Virus record (IMG/VR): IMGVR_UViG_3300028844_005083
Coordinates: 1-48,033 of that record
Reading direction: 5' to 3' (one strand)
DNA length: 48,033 nt
Source of the DNA: a virus
Below the pieces are notes generated by a model. The model saw nothing but the letters and a program-made list of their open reading frames with translations. It was not told the origin of the DNA and ran no database searches. The translations under genes and the position numbers were made by a program. Below, in pieces: positions 17,754-24,887 of this stretch; position 1 is the first letter of the stretch; every line of letters starts with the position of its first letter.

Positions 17754-18677
17754 TTAGTTCAGCAAAATGGTAGAGGCGTTCTGCCTGATACTGCTAGTAT
17801 CTACTGAAATAGTACTAGACCCGTTTCCACCACTTATATTTACACTCCCCGATGCCTTAATTTCTATATTTCCGTCTGATTCTATGTTCTGTGTAGACTC
17901 GGACTTTATGGTTGAACTGCCCTTAGTCAAGATAGAAGAGTCTCCATCCACCGTGATGTTACAGCTACCTTTAACATGTACATTATGGTCAGATACAAAT
18001 ATTTCGTGAGAAGTACCTTTAACTTTCCTAACCATCGAACCATCTGGGTGGATCTCGACGAAGGTACCCGACTTATGGTATATGTGGATTCTCTCAGACC
18101 CATCGGTGTCATCTATCTCAATGATATGACCAGATTCCGACTGTTTAACCTTGTTGAAAGGATATGCGGCATTATAAGGCGTTTCTGGTTCTTTGACAGA
18201 GCCTCCGCCTCCTGCACCACCAGCGGTGTCCATCTCGTCCAAATCGTCCTTTTTGGTCTGAACTATGGTCTCATCTATTTTCTCATTTCTGGCGAGTCTG
18301 TTGGTATCCGCTTCTCCAGTTATGCCAGGATAGACACCGTCGGGGTCAGAAAATCCAAGATTTACGTTTGGTCCAGATTGGGGGATTCCACCCAGAGTGC
18401 CAATGAACACAGGCTGCTGACACGACTGACCATCCCTGAAAAATCCAAAGACCCATGTGCCGTTGACTAGACCTAGGGGAGAGTCGCCTATCCCGTCCAC
18501 CGACGCGGAGGTTACAGGTCCCATCGGGTGCGCCCAGGGTAGATCTGAGGTGGGCAGCACCTGCTTGTCTGGAGTATGATAACCCAGGCATCTTACCCTA
18601 CACCTACCCAGTTTAAGAGGATCATTGCGATCCTCTACTACTCCTTGGAACCATTTTAAATCTGGTGTATCAATCAT
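17754..18677 (-). CDS. 5: Baseplate central spike/hub protein gp5, without a lysozyme domain
   Basis: A 307-residue protein. Residues about 8-100 match the OB-fold of T4 gp5: LKWFQGVVEDRNDPLKLGRC and RVRCLGYHTP, then LPTSDLPWAHPMGPVTSASV, DGIGDSPLGLVNGTWVFGFF. The C-terminal ~100 residues (HEIFVSDHNVHVKGSCNITV, GSSTIKSESTQNIESDGNIE) are strand repeats of a needle-like triple beta-helix. T4 gp5 (575 residues) has a lysozyme domain between these parts. It is absent here and replaced by a charged linker (KKDDLDEMDTAGGAGGGG), as in many marine relatives. Peptidoglycan must therefore be opened by another protein. It overlaps the gp27-like gene by four bases. Confidence 0.88.
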   Translation of the reverse strand: MIDTPDLKWFQGVVEDRNDPLKLGRCRVRCLGYHTPDKQVLPTSDLPWAHPMGPVTSASVDGIGDSPLGLVNGTWVFGFFRDGQSCQQPVFIGTLGGIPQSGPNVNLGFSDPDGVYPGITGEADTNRLARNEKIDETIVQTKKDDLDEMDTAGGAGGGGSVKEPETPYNAAYPFNKVKQSESGHIIEIDDTDGSERIHIYHKSGTFVEIHPDGSMVRKVKGTSHEIFVSDHNVHVKGSCNITVDGDSSILTKGSSTIKSESTQNIESDGNIEIKASGSVNISGGNGSSTISVDTSSIRQNASTILLN

Positions 18678-20011
18678 GCGAATAGCGACGAGTCTGGTCT
18701 TTCGTCTTCCTTACTGCTTCCTAAGAATGTCTTTTCATCTGGTGGTTGGACAGGCAAAGAATCCCTGCTCAGCTCCACCATATTCGTGTATTCTTTTCCA
18801 CTGGTATTTAGTATGCCGTGTCTGATACTAGTGATAAGATATCTGCCGCTTCCATACTTGTCGAACCAGTCTGGGTCATTGCTCTTTTTAGGTTCATTAG
18901 AAGGTAGGCTAAGACCAACCACCATCCCAGCACGTAGGGTGGAATCCCCAGCTACAGTAATTAAGATGGAGTTTCCCCTCCAACTCATCCGATTAGAGAG
19001 GGATTTAAGGTATTCAGACTCATACTCTGAGTTATCGAAATCTTGCCCATAAGCCTGCTCTTGTCTGGTCAAAAGAACAGTTTTGCCGTCACCTATGCCA
19101 GTATACCTAGACTTAAAAGGTAGCTCTCTGTTAGACTCAACATGGTTCGATTTGTCGAAGTCCAACTGATGGTTATAGTTCAGAATTTTAATCGATTTAG
19201 TAGTAAGATCATGGCTCATCAATCTTGAAGACATCATCGAGCTTCTTAGGTCTGATTCGGTATCGAAATCTTCTTTGATCTGGATATCTTGTATTTTTAG
19301 GAACTCGCGACGGATCTTATCAGTTCCGTCGTCGATGGAACTGAGTTTGGAGTGATACTCCTTCATGGTCTGACCATTAGACAGCCTGCCTACACTAGCG
19401 AACACCAAAGACCCCAACGTCTCAAAGAGGATGTAGTTAGAATCATGGGGTCCCTGTGCAGAAACCGCTTTGGTGGACAAAAATCTGATAGCATCAAGGG
19501 GTCTGAGGTTAGGGATCACGAACTTGTAGTTGCCTCTAGTCTCTTCCGCCTCTACGTTCACTTCAGGTAAGTATTCCTTGGCGATTTGAACCACCATGTC
19601 AGATATCTTACCCTCGTATGCCCTGCTAACACGCCTAGACTCATTGTAAAAATGATTCCTCGACCTTAATCCCAGTTCATAGATCTCGGACCTATCATCC
19701 AACTTCTTGGTTCTGCCAGTCATCGACATCACATCTAGCCTGGTGGTGATCAACTTGGATCCAATGCCAGGAGTCTTGAACGAGATCTCCACCGATTCTG
19801 TCCCCAGTAGGGGAAGGTGAGTTCTGAAACCAATAGCATCCACCACCTTCATCTGTCCTTTGAGAATAGGACTGGTCAGATCTTCATATAGATCTACATG
19901 CATGACCAGGTTGCTGATGTCTACAGAACCACCTTGTTCTGATTTCAGTATGATCTTTTCTACTGAAACGTCGTTGATCTTATTATAACTGTCTGGATCT
20001 GGTGAAGACAC
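18674..20011 (-). CDS. Baseplate hub protein, gp27-like
   Basis: A 445-residue protein. The opening (VEKIILKSEQGGSVDISNLV then MHVDLYEDLTSPILKGQMKV) and later EYLPEVNVEAEETRGNYKFV and LRPLDAIRFLSTKA are typical of the gp27/VgrG-type hub fold. This protein forms a trimeric torus linking the tail tube to the gp5 spike. T4 gp27 has 391 residues. Its position directly upstream of and overlapping gp5 supports the assignment, since gp5 and gp27 form one complex. I assign the hub role from the N-terminal pattern and the partner gene, not from an alignment to T4 gp27. Confidence 0.7.
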   Translation of the reverse strand: MSSPDPDSYNKINDVSVEKIILKSEQGGSVDISNLVMHVDLYEDLTSPILKGQMKVVDAIGFRTHLPLLGTESVEISFKTPGIGSKLITTRLDVMSMTGRTKKLDDRSEIYELGLRSRNHFYNESRRVSRAYEGKISDMVVQIAKEYLPEVNVEAEETRGNYKFVIPNLRPLDAIRFLSTKAVSAQGPHDSNYILFETLGSLVFASVGRLSNGQTMKEYHSKLSSIDDGTDKIRREFLKIQDIQIKEDFDTESDLRSSMMSSRLMSHDLTTKSIKILNYNHQLDFDKSNHVESNRELPFKSRYTGIGDGKTVLLTRQEQAYGQDFDNSEYESEYLKSLSNRMSWRGNSILITVAGDSTLRAGMVVGLSLPSNEPKKSNDPDWFDKYGSGRYLITSIRHGILNTSGKEYTNMVELSRDSLPVQPPDEKTFLGSSKEDERPDSSLFA

Positions 20012-20016
20012 TTATA

Positions 20017-20961
20017 TCATCTCCCCATTAATTTTTCGAAGTCTTGAATCACTTTTTGCACGTACTCTGGTCTGACTAGTTTGATGGTCCTATTCGTCTC
20101 ATTCTCTAGATCTTCATGGTCGAAATTAGTCTTAACGTAAGTGCTGGAATCGTTGACGATATATCCGTACAACAGTGTTGCCGTAAAACCACAGACTGCC
20201 TCGTAGAAATCAAAGGCTGGAGAATCTGGTCCAGAAATTCCACCAGTATTTCCAATGATTGCCTGCTGTCCAGTACTTCCCTGAGGCGCACTACCTAGAG
20301 GATTAAGAATGGTACCATCTACTGGGTTCTGGAATTTGTTCAGAGCACTGATGGATTGAGATACCTTTCTGCTAATCCTAGCAGACATATTATATGTGGA
20401 TCCATCAGCACTGGTACCAATAGCAACGATGTAATCACCACTAGAGAAACCATCCCCAGTAACATGGGTGACTTCAAGCCTGGAGTAAGTTTTATCCCAC
20501 TTCCTCACCAAGGCTGCGGACCCAGCATTATATGGGAAAGGGTTAGTGGTCGGACCGATACCAGACCCACTAACTCCCATAATAGTATCGTTTCTAACTG
20601 GATTAAATTCTTCGGGCAATGCGTCTTCGGTGGACCAGTCTGTCAGAAAATACGTTTCGCCTCTGTACTTATTGAAGGCATAAGACTCCAGATTCCTCTG
20701 AGACAATGCCCAGTCATAGTAAGGATTGGTCACATCGTTGAACAACATGATCATCCAGTGTAGCTCGGAATCGCCATATATTTTCTCTGCAACTATGTCT
20801 GGAGTATCCCCGTCTCTGAGTTGATACTCAACAAACATCTCCCCATTTTCTTTGATGTATTCTCTGAACTTTACCCTTTTTACAATGTCAACAGCAGATT
20901 TGGTAGTATCGCCATTGTCAAAAGAGTAGTTTACCTTGGGGAATTTACTAAAATAAGACAT
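20017..20961 (-). CDS. 53: Baseplate wedge protein gp53
   Basis: A 314-residue protein, longer than T4 gp53 (196). The N-terminal ~105 residues match the family: YFSKFPKVNYSFDNG, KRVKFREYIKEN, the LysM-like stretch YQLRDGDTPDIVAEKIYGDS then ELHWMIMLFNDVTNPYYDWA, and SYAFNKYRG. gp53 joins gp6, gp25 and the hub, clamping wedges into the ring. The extra C-terminal part (about 110-314) ends with ENETNRTIKLVRPEYVQKVI, which resembles the usual gp53 C-terminus, so the additional length is a large Gly/Ser-rich insertion in the middle. It sits between gp48 and the gp27-like gene. Confidence 0.88.
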   Translation of the reverse strand: MSYFSKFPKVNYSFDNGDTTKSAVDIVKRVKFREYIKENGEMFVEYQLRDGDTPDIVAEKIYGDSELHWMIMLFNDVTNPYYDWALSQRNLESYAFNKYRGETYFLTDWSTEDALPEEFNPVRNDTIMGVSGSGIGPTTNPFPYNAGSAALVRKWDKTYSRLEVTHVTGDGFSSGDYIVAIGTSADGSTYNMSARISRKVSQSISALNKFQNPVDGTILNPLGSAPQGSTGQQAIIGNTGGISGPDSPAFDFYEAVCGFTATLLYGYIVNDSSTYVKTNFDHEDLENETNRTIKLVRPEYVQKVIQDFEKLMGR

Positions 20962-20963
20962 GT

Positions 20964-22151
20964 TCAGTAACCAATCTTAATCTTGTTACGGTTAATGGAC
21001 TCTAACTCAGTAAATTGGAGGGTCATACTTACCGCTGTGGGTGCTCCGTCTGGGAACATAGACAGCCTATCTAGTGGGGTATAGTTCACCGACACGTTGG
21101 TCAACGCGGTTCTTCCTATTTTGTTAATCCACTGGTTCTCTTTGGCGACTGTCCCAGAGTATTCAGCACCCAAGAAAGATCCGATCTGTTGAAGGGGGTT
21201 CAATGATGGATATTCGATATCAATAAAAGAGATCTGGAATTCAGAGGGCATGTTATAAAATGCCTGGTTATTAGAGACCTCAGGGTGTGCATGGAATCTG
21301 AACAACTTGATGATTTCCATCACATCATGGGATTCCTTTTTGGATCTGGGGAAGAAGTTGAAGGCGAACTCGAAGGTTCTATACTCCACATCATTGAATA
21401 ACTGCTCTTTCCTCGGATTCTTGACGGCACCAGTCACCGCATTCAGAGCAGCCTCGGAGTTGAGTCCTCCACCAGCTATCTCAGATAGCGAGTCGGCAAA
21501 TCCTGCAGCCTTCGCTGCCAAACCTGGTACTAGTGCACCAATTTCTGCATCCAGGATTCCCTTAATTAACCCGAAGTCTTGGTCCGAATATGTCAAGGAA
21601 TCTGTGTTCTGGAGTCCGACAGGCATGTAGAGTGTCACTTTATCTAGTGATTTTTCCGTTGCTTTCCCCAGCCTGGTATCCTCGCTGACATTATCCACCT
21701 CTAACTGCTCCCTCTTTTGTGCAGACTCGTCATTCGGAGTCCCAATGCCAGATAGAAGGTTACCAGCATTTGACAGAGGATTACCACCGCTGAATATTTG
21801 CCCAACACCAGACGAAATATCCTCTCCTAGACCAGATATGGCATCCTTAGCACTGCTGAAGATGTCTTTGGTCGAGTTGGTAACGTCTTCCATTTTAGCG
21901 GGTTTTTTGTAAAAAACATCAAAATGGACTAAATTACCCTTCGTGGGGTTGTTATGGATATCCTCTGGATAAACCAATACTGTGGGTGTGTCACCCTTCA
22001 GGTTATTGAGGTTACCTGAGTTCTGGAACGCATTAAAGAACGTAGCATCACCAGCTCCATTGATAAAATTTTCTACCTGGGAATTGGCAGATCCTGCTGG
22101 GTTATCAATGGGACCGATTGCGCCCGATGTGTTCTGGAAAGATTCTGGCAT
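20964..22151 (-). CDS. 48: Baseplate tail-tube junction protein gp48
   Basis: A 395-residue protein (T4 gp48 is 364). Family features are a KVTLYMPVGLQNTDSLTYSD motif near residue 170, a long Ala/Gly-rich helix, then VEYRTFEFAFNFFPRSKKES with a following EIIKLFRFHAHPE stretch, and a final beta region with VSVNYTPLDRLSMFPDGAPT. gp48 caps the hub and, with gp54, starts tail-tube growth. It is the first gene of the minus-strand tail operon, 20 bases from a perfect late promoter box, with GGGAGG before the ATG. Confidence 0.82.
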   Translation of the reverse strand: MPESFQNTSGAIGPIDNPAGSANSQVENFINGAGDATFFNAFQNSGNLNNLKGDTPTVLVYPEDIHNNPTKGNLVHFDVFYKKPAKMEDVTNSTKDIFSSAKDAISGLGEDISSGVGQIFSGGNPLSNAGNLLSGIGTPNDESAQKREQLEVDNVSEDTRLGKATEKSLDKVTLYMPVGLQNTDSLTYSDQDFGLIKGILDAEIGALVPGLAAKAAGFADSLSEIAGGGLNSEAALNAVTGAVKNPRKEQLFNDVEYRTFEFAFNFFPRSKKESHDVMEIIKLFRFHAHPEVSNNQAFYNMPSEFQISFIDIEYPSLNPLQQIGSFLGAEYSGTVAKENQWINKIGRTALTNVSVNYTPLDRLSMFPDGAPTAVSMTLQFTELESINRNKIKIGY

Positions 22152-22170
22152 GTAGACCTCCCTGTTCTAC

Positions 22171-22184
22171 TATTTATATAAATA
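22171..22184. promoter_or_regulatory. Two overlapping divergent late promoters
   Basis: The 14-base string TATTTATATAAATA contains TATAAATA on the minus strand (22171-22178) and on the plus strand (22177-22184), sharing two bases. It lies between gp48 (minus) and gp4 (plus). The minus transcript would have a ~14-base leader with GGGAGG. The plus transcript would begin almost at the gp4 ATG. Confidence 0.85.
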
Positions 22185-22191
22185 AAAAGCC

Positions 22192-22653
22192 ATGTCTTAT
22201 AAAGGTAAGTACAAACCCAAAAAGCCCGAGAAATATCTGGGTGACCCTTCTAAAGTGACCTACAGGTCTCTATGGGAGAGGAAGTTCATGGTTTATTGTG
22301 ATGAGAACGATTCTATATTGTCCTGGGGGTCAGAAGAGGTTATTGTACCATATCGGTCTCCAAAAGACAACAAGATGCACCGATACTTCGTGGATTTTAT
22401 CGTTGAGATGGTAAGGAAAGACGGTATAAAAGAGGTCACTCTGATTGAGATAAAACCAAAGAAACAATGTCTAGAGCCTGAGAGAAAGACCAAGACCAAA
22501 AGACGATACCTCACTGAGGTGATGACCTATGGGATCAACCAGGCTAAATGGAAAGCGGCTACAGACTTCGCAGAAAATAGAGGCTGGACGTTCAGGGTCA
22601 TGACCGAAGACGATCTATTCAAGGGGAAGAAGAAAAATGCCAAAAGACGTTGA
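22192..22653 (+). CDS. 4: Head completion protein gp4
   Basis: A 153-residue protein that matches T4 gp4 (150) along most of its length: YKGKYKPKKPEKYLGDPS, VTYRSLWERKFMVYCDEN, WGSEEVIVPYRSP, HRYFVDFIVEM, TLIEIKPKKQ and AENRGWTFRVMTEDDL. gp4 is needed to finish filled heads before tail joining. Its E...D...EIKPK pattern resembles a nuclease fold. The ATG is only seven bases after the TATAAATA box and has no ribosome-binding sequence, so the late transcript is almost leaderless. The gene overlaps the next by 17 bases. Confidence 0.92.
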   Translation: MSYKGKYKPKKPEKYLGDPSKVTYRSLWERKFMVYCDENDSILSWGSEEVIVPYRSPKDNKMHRYFVDFIVEMVRKDGIKEVTLIEIKPKKQCLEPERKTKTKRRYLTEVMTYGINQAKWKAATDFAENRGWTFRVMTEDDLFKGKKKNAKRR

Positions 22654-23236
22654 TCCTTTAGAAGAAATAGATGATCTATCTAAATTCTTCGGTATTGATA
22701 GTAAAGAAAAGAGTTCCCTTGCGTGGTTCAGAAAAAACATGCAGTATATCTATGGGTCTGTAGGTGCAGATGCGGCAATGGATGGGTCAAAAGGAAAAAT
22801 CAAAGAGGATGGTCGACCTGGTAAACTGTATATGTTCAGATACAGTCCCAAAACCAAGAAGAAGCTGCCTTATTATGATGCATTCCCGATGGCTGTTCTT
22901 CTAACACCACCCAAAAAAGAAATGATGGGTATAAACCTGCATTATCTACCCCCAAAATATAGGGAGATATTTTTCTCTAGTCTCTTGGCAATAAACTCAG
23001 ACAATAGTCTGAGCGATAGTGCTAGATTCAAGGTGTCTTACGATATACTCAAGGGGTCATCCAAGTTCAGATTCTTCAAACCATGTATCAAGAAATATCT
23101 TATGAGCAAGGTAAGATCAGAGATGGTGATCATACCACCGAAATACTGGAATATTGCGGTTAATCTTCCCACAGAGGCTTTCGTCAAGCAGAAAAAGCAG
23201 GCTGTGTGGAAAGAAAGCATAAATAAAATAAGATAG
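22637..23236 (+). CDS. Probable DNA end protector, gp2-like
   Basis: A 199-residue protein. The central pattern GRPGKLYMFRYSPKTKKKLP, YYDAFPMAVLL and then GINLHYLPPKYREIFF resembles proteins in T4-type phages that are usually labelled DNA end protector (gp2), which binds packaged DNA ends and blocks RecBCD. In T4, gene 2 lies next to gene 4, matching this order. The protein is basic and has no membrane segment. The ribosome site AAGGGG is within gp4. I rely on a remembered motif and gene order, so the gp2 name is moderate. Confidence 0.55.
   Translation: MPKDVDPLEEIDDLSKFFGIDSKEKSSLAWFRKNMQYIYGSVGADAAMDGSKGKIKEDGRPGKLYMFRYSPKTKKKLPYYDAFPMAVLLTPPKKEMMGINLHYLPPKYREIFFSSLLAINSDNSLSDSARFKVSYDILKGSSKFRFFKPCIKKYLMSKVRSEMVIIPPKYWNIAVNLPTEAFVKQKKQAVWKESINKIR
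23218..23225 (+). promoter_or_regulatory. Possible late promoter (CATAAATA)
   Basis: CATAAATA, one base from the T4 late consensus, near the end of the gp2-like gene. The predicted start is ~16 bases before the ATG at 23247, with AGGGGA in between. Spacing is right but the box is not exact. Confidence 0.4.
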
Positions 23237-23246
23237 GGGAACTTTC

Positions 23247-23999
23247 ATGCCAAGAATAGACAGAATGGTTGCCAACGTCAGAAAATTCGGGGTGTTTACC
23301 CCGAATAGATACCTGATCGAGTTCTCAGGACTCGTAGGTGCTTTCGATTTATTCATGGGTAACAGATTGAGTCTCATGTGCAACAGGATAAACGTTCCTG
23401 GGAGAGGTGTTGCATCTTCGCCAGACTCTAATGCTTTGGGTCCTTCATCCGAGATCCCATATGCGCCTCTGTATGAGAACGAGTTAGAGATCGAGTTCTA
23501 CCTCGCCAAAGACATGTGGGAAAGACGGACATTCGAGTCTTGGATGGACACTATTGTGGATCCAGCAAGCGGTAGAATGGCGTACTTTAAGGATTATGCC
23601 TGCGATGCATACATCTACATTTTGAACGAATTCGATTTTCCGCTTTATCGCATCAGACTAGAAGAAGTCTGGCCTAAGCAGGTGGGTGCTATCGAATTGT
23701 CTAACGAAGGGGGGTCGGAGGTCGCCAGACAGTCGATCACCCTGAACTTCTCTAGATACATACCCACCATCGTGACCACTGGTGGTGCGGTAGCAGAAGA
23801 GTTCTTATACGATATCCCGTCTGTCAGGAAATTCGACACCAATACTGGTGGCCTGATGAACGATCTGGGTATCTTTGGTGGTAAATTTGGTAACCCCTTA
23901 AATTATTCCCAGACTTTCCAATCATGGGCAGATGCGGGTGCAATTGTTGAGAAACCTTTACAGAATTTTAACCTTGGTGGAATTGGAACTATCATCTGA
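23247..23999 (+). CDS. Tail-tube-like protein, probable tube initiator gp54
   Basis: A 250-residue protein with the tail-tube fold pattern. An N-terminal FGVFTPNRYLIEFSG strand is followed by LSLMCNRINVPGRG, YENELEIEFYLAKDMWERRT, FESWMDTIVDP, MAYFKDYACDAYIYILNEFD and EEVWPKQVGAIELS with SITLNFSRYIP. These are features of gp19/gp54 proteins: T4 gp19 (163 residues) builds the tube, and gp54 (320) starts it on gp48. The length lies between the two. As the neighbours are hub genes (gp26, tape measure) rather than the sheath gene gp18, gp54 fits better than gp19. The C-terminal ~60 residues are Gly/Asn-rich. Confidence 0.6.
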   Translation: MPRIDRMVANVRKFGVFTPNRYLIEFSGLVGAFDLFMGNRLSLMCNRINVPGRGVASSPDSNALGPSSEIPYAPLYENELEIEFYLAKDMWERRTFESWMDTIVDPASGRMAYFKDYACDAYIYILNEFDFPLYRIRLEEVWPKQVGAIELSNEGGSEVARQSITLNFSRYIPTIVTTGGAVAEEFLYDIPSVRKFDTNTGGLMNDLGIFGGKFGNPLNYSQTFQSWADAGAIVEKPLQNFNLGGIGTII

Positions 24000-24015
24000 T
24001 ATGGAGATTTGATTT

Positions 24016-24705
24016 ATGGCTTTACCAGTCGTTAAGACCCCAACGTATGAACTAGTCATACCCAGCACGGGGCAAAAAGTGACATACCGACCTTTTTTGG
24101 TCAAAGAAGAGAAGATTTTAATGGTGGCGGCTGAGTCTGAAGATAGAAAAGAAATCAGCAGTGCCATGAAGCAGATTGTCAGCAGTTGCGTAGAAGATAA
24201 AATAGATGTGGACAGTCTAGCGACATTCGATCTGGAATACATTTTTGTGAACCTAAGGTCCAGATCCGTGGGAGAGACCGTTGATATCACGGTTAAATGT
24301 GAGTTCTGTGGTGAAGAGAACAAGGCAAGGATCGATTTCAGCAATGTGGAGGTTACCAAGCAGGGTAAAGGAAGCAACAAGGTAGAAATCACTGAGTCCA
24401 TGGGGATTATGATGAAGTACCCAGGAATCGACGATGTATCTGCCATTGAGAAAGCGGACCCAGTCGGTGTCATCAAGGGTTGTATTGATTACATTTATGA
24501 TGAGAAGCAGGTGTACAAAGCATCAGAAGCATCAGATTCCGAGTTAGACGATTTTGTAAACAGTCTCGGGTACAAAGAGATGGAAAAGATCAAGCAGTTT
24601 TTTGATGGGATGCCCAAGATCGTTAAGAAGGTTAAGTTTACTTGCAGCTCTTGCAAGAAGAAGAACACTATGAACATTGAAGGATTCGACAATTTTTTCG
24701 TCTGA
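24016..24705 (+). CDS. 26: Baseplate hub assembly protein gp26 (tail chaperone, short form)
   Basis: A 229-residue protein. It opens with TPTYELVIPSTGQKVTYRPF then LVKEEKILMVAAES, as in the gp26 family of marine T4-type phages. It has two Cys pairs, CEFCGEEN near residue 96 and CSSCKKKN near 215, which could bind zinc. In T4, gp26 and gp51 are hub assembly factors. The last codons before the stop contain the run T TTT TTC (24693-24699), and a conserved sequence continues in the -1 frame, so a longer product is likely. The gene is followed by the tape-measure gene, the same order as chaperone then tape measure in other long-tailed phages. GGAG precedes the ATG. Confidence 0.82.
   Translation: MALPVVKTPTYELVIPSTGQKVTYRPFLVKEEKILMVAAESEDRKEISSAMKQIVSSCVEDKIDVDSLATFDLEYIFVNLRSRSVGETVDITVKCEFCGEENKARIDFSNVEVTKQGKGSNKVEITESMGIMMKYPGIDDVSAIEKADPVGVIKGCIDYIYDEKQVYKASEASDSELDDFVNSLGYKEMEKIKQFFDGMPKIVKKVKFTCSSCKKKNTMNIEGFDNFFV
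24693..24699 (+). promoter_or_regulatory. -1 ribosomal frameshift slippery heptamer
   Basis: T TTT TTC in the gp26 frame, four codons before its stop at 24703. After slipping to TTT TTT the ribosome enters the -1 frame, which is open to 24887. U UUU UUC is a classical slippery sequence of the X XXY YYZ type. Confidence 0.7.
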
Positions 24706-24887
24706 GTTTATATCATGATAATTTAGCAAACTACTATCAAACCAACTTCGCCATGGCTAAAAGCGGGACGTGTTCAATCACTGAATTAGAAGATATGATT
24801 CCGTGGGAGAGGCAGATCTACATATCGGTTCTGACCAATCACATCAAAGAAGAAAACAGAAGGTTAGAGAGACAAAAACATGGCTGA
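24696..24887 (+). CDS. -1 frame extension of gp26 (gp51-like part, long chaperone form)
   Basis: This segment encodes about 63 residues in the -1 frame: RLSLYHDNLANYYQTNFAMA, then CSITELEDMIPWERQIYISV and LTNHIKEENRRLERQ. The patterns SL.H.NL.NYYQ.NF and MIPWER.IY are the conserved part I associate with the gp51-type piece of T4-like hub factors. The strong similarity begins before any ATG (the only in-frame ATG, at 24753, lacks a ribosome site), so a fused gp26-51 product made by frameshifting is the simplest reading. The extension overlaps the tape-measure start by eight bases. A separate re-initiated 44-residue protein from 24753 is the alternative. Confidence 0.65.
   Translation, partial: FRLSLYHDNLANYYQTNFAMAKSGTCSITELEDMIPWERQIYISVLTNHIKEENRRLERQKHG

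Noticed and set aside
17124-17807. A plus-strand 227-residue Pro/Val/Ala repeat protein.
   Set aside because: It is the reverse complement of the Gly-X-Thr collagen repeats; the coding evidence (family, operon, ribosome site) is all on the minus strand.
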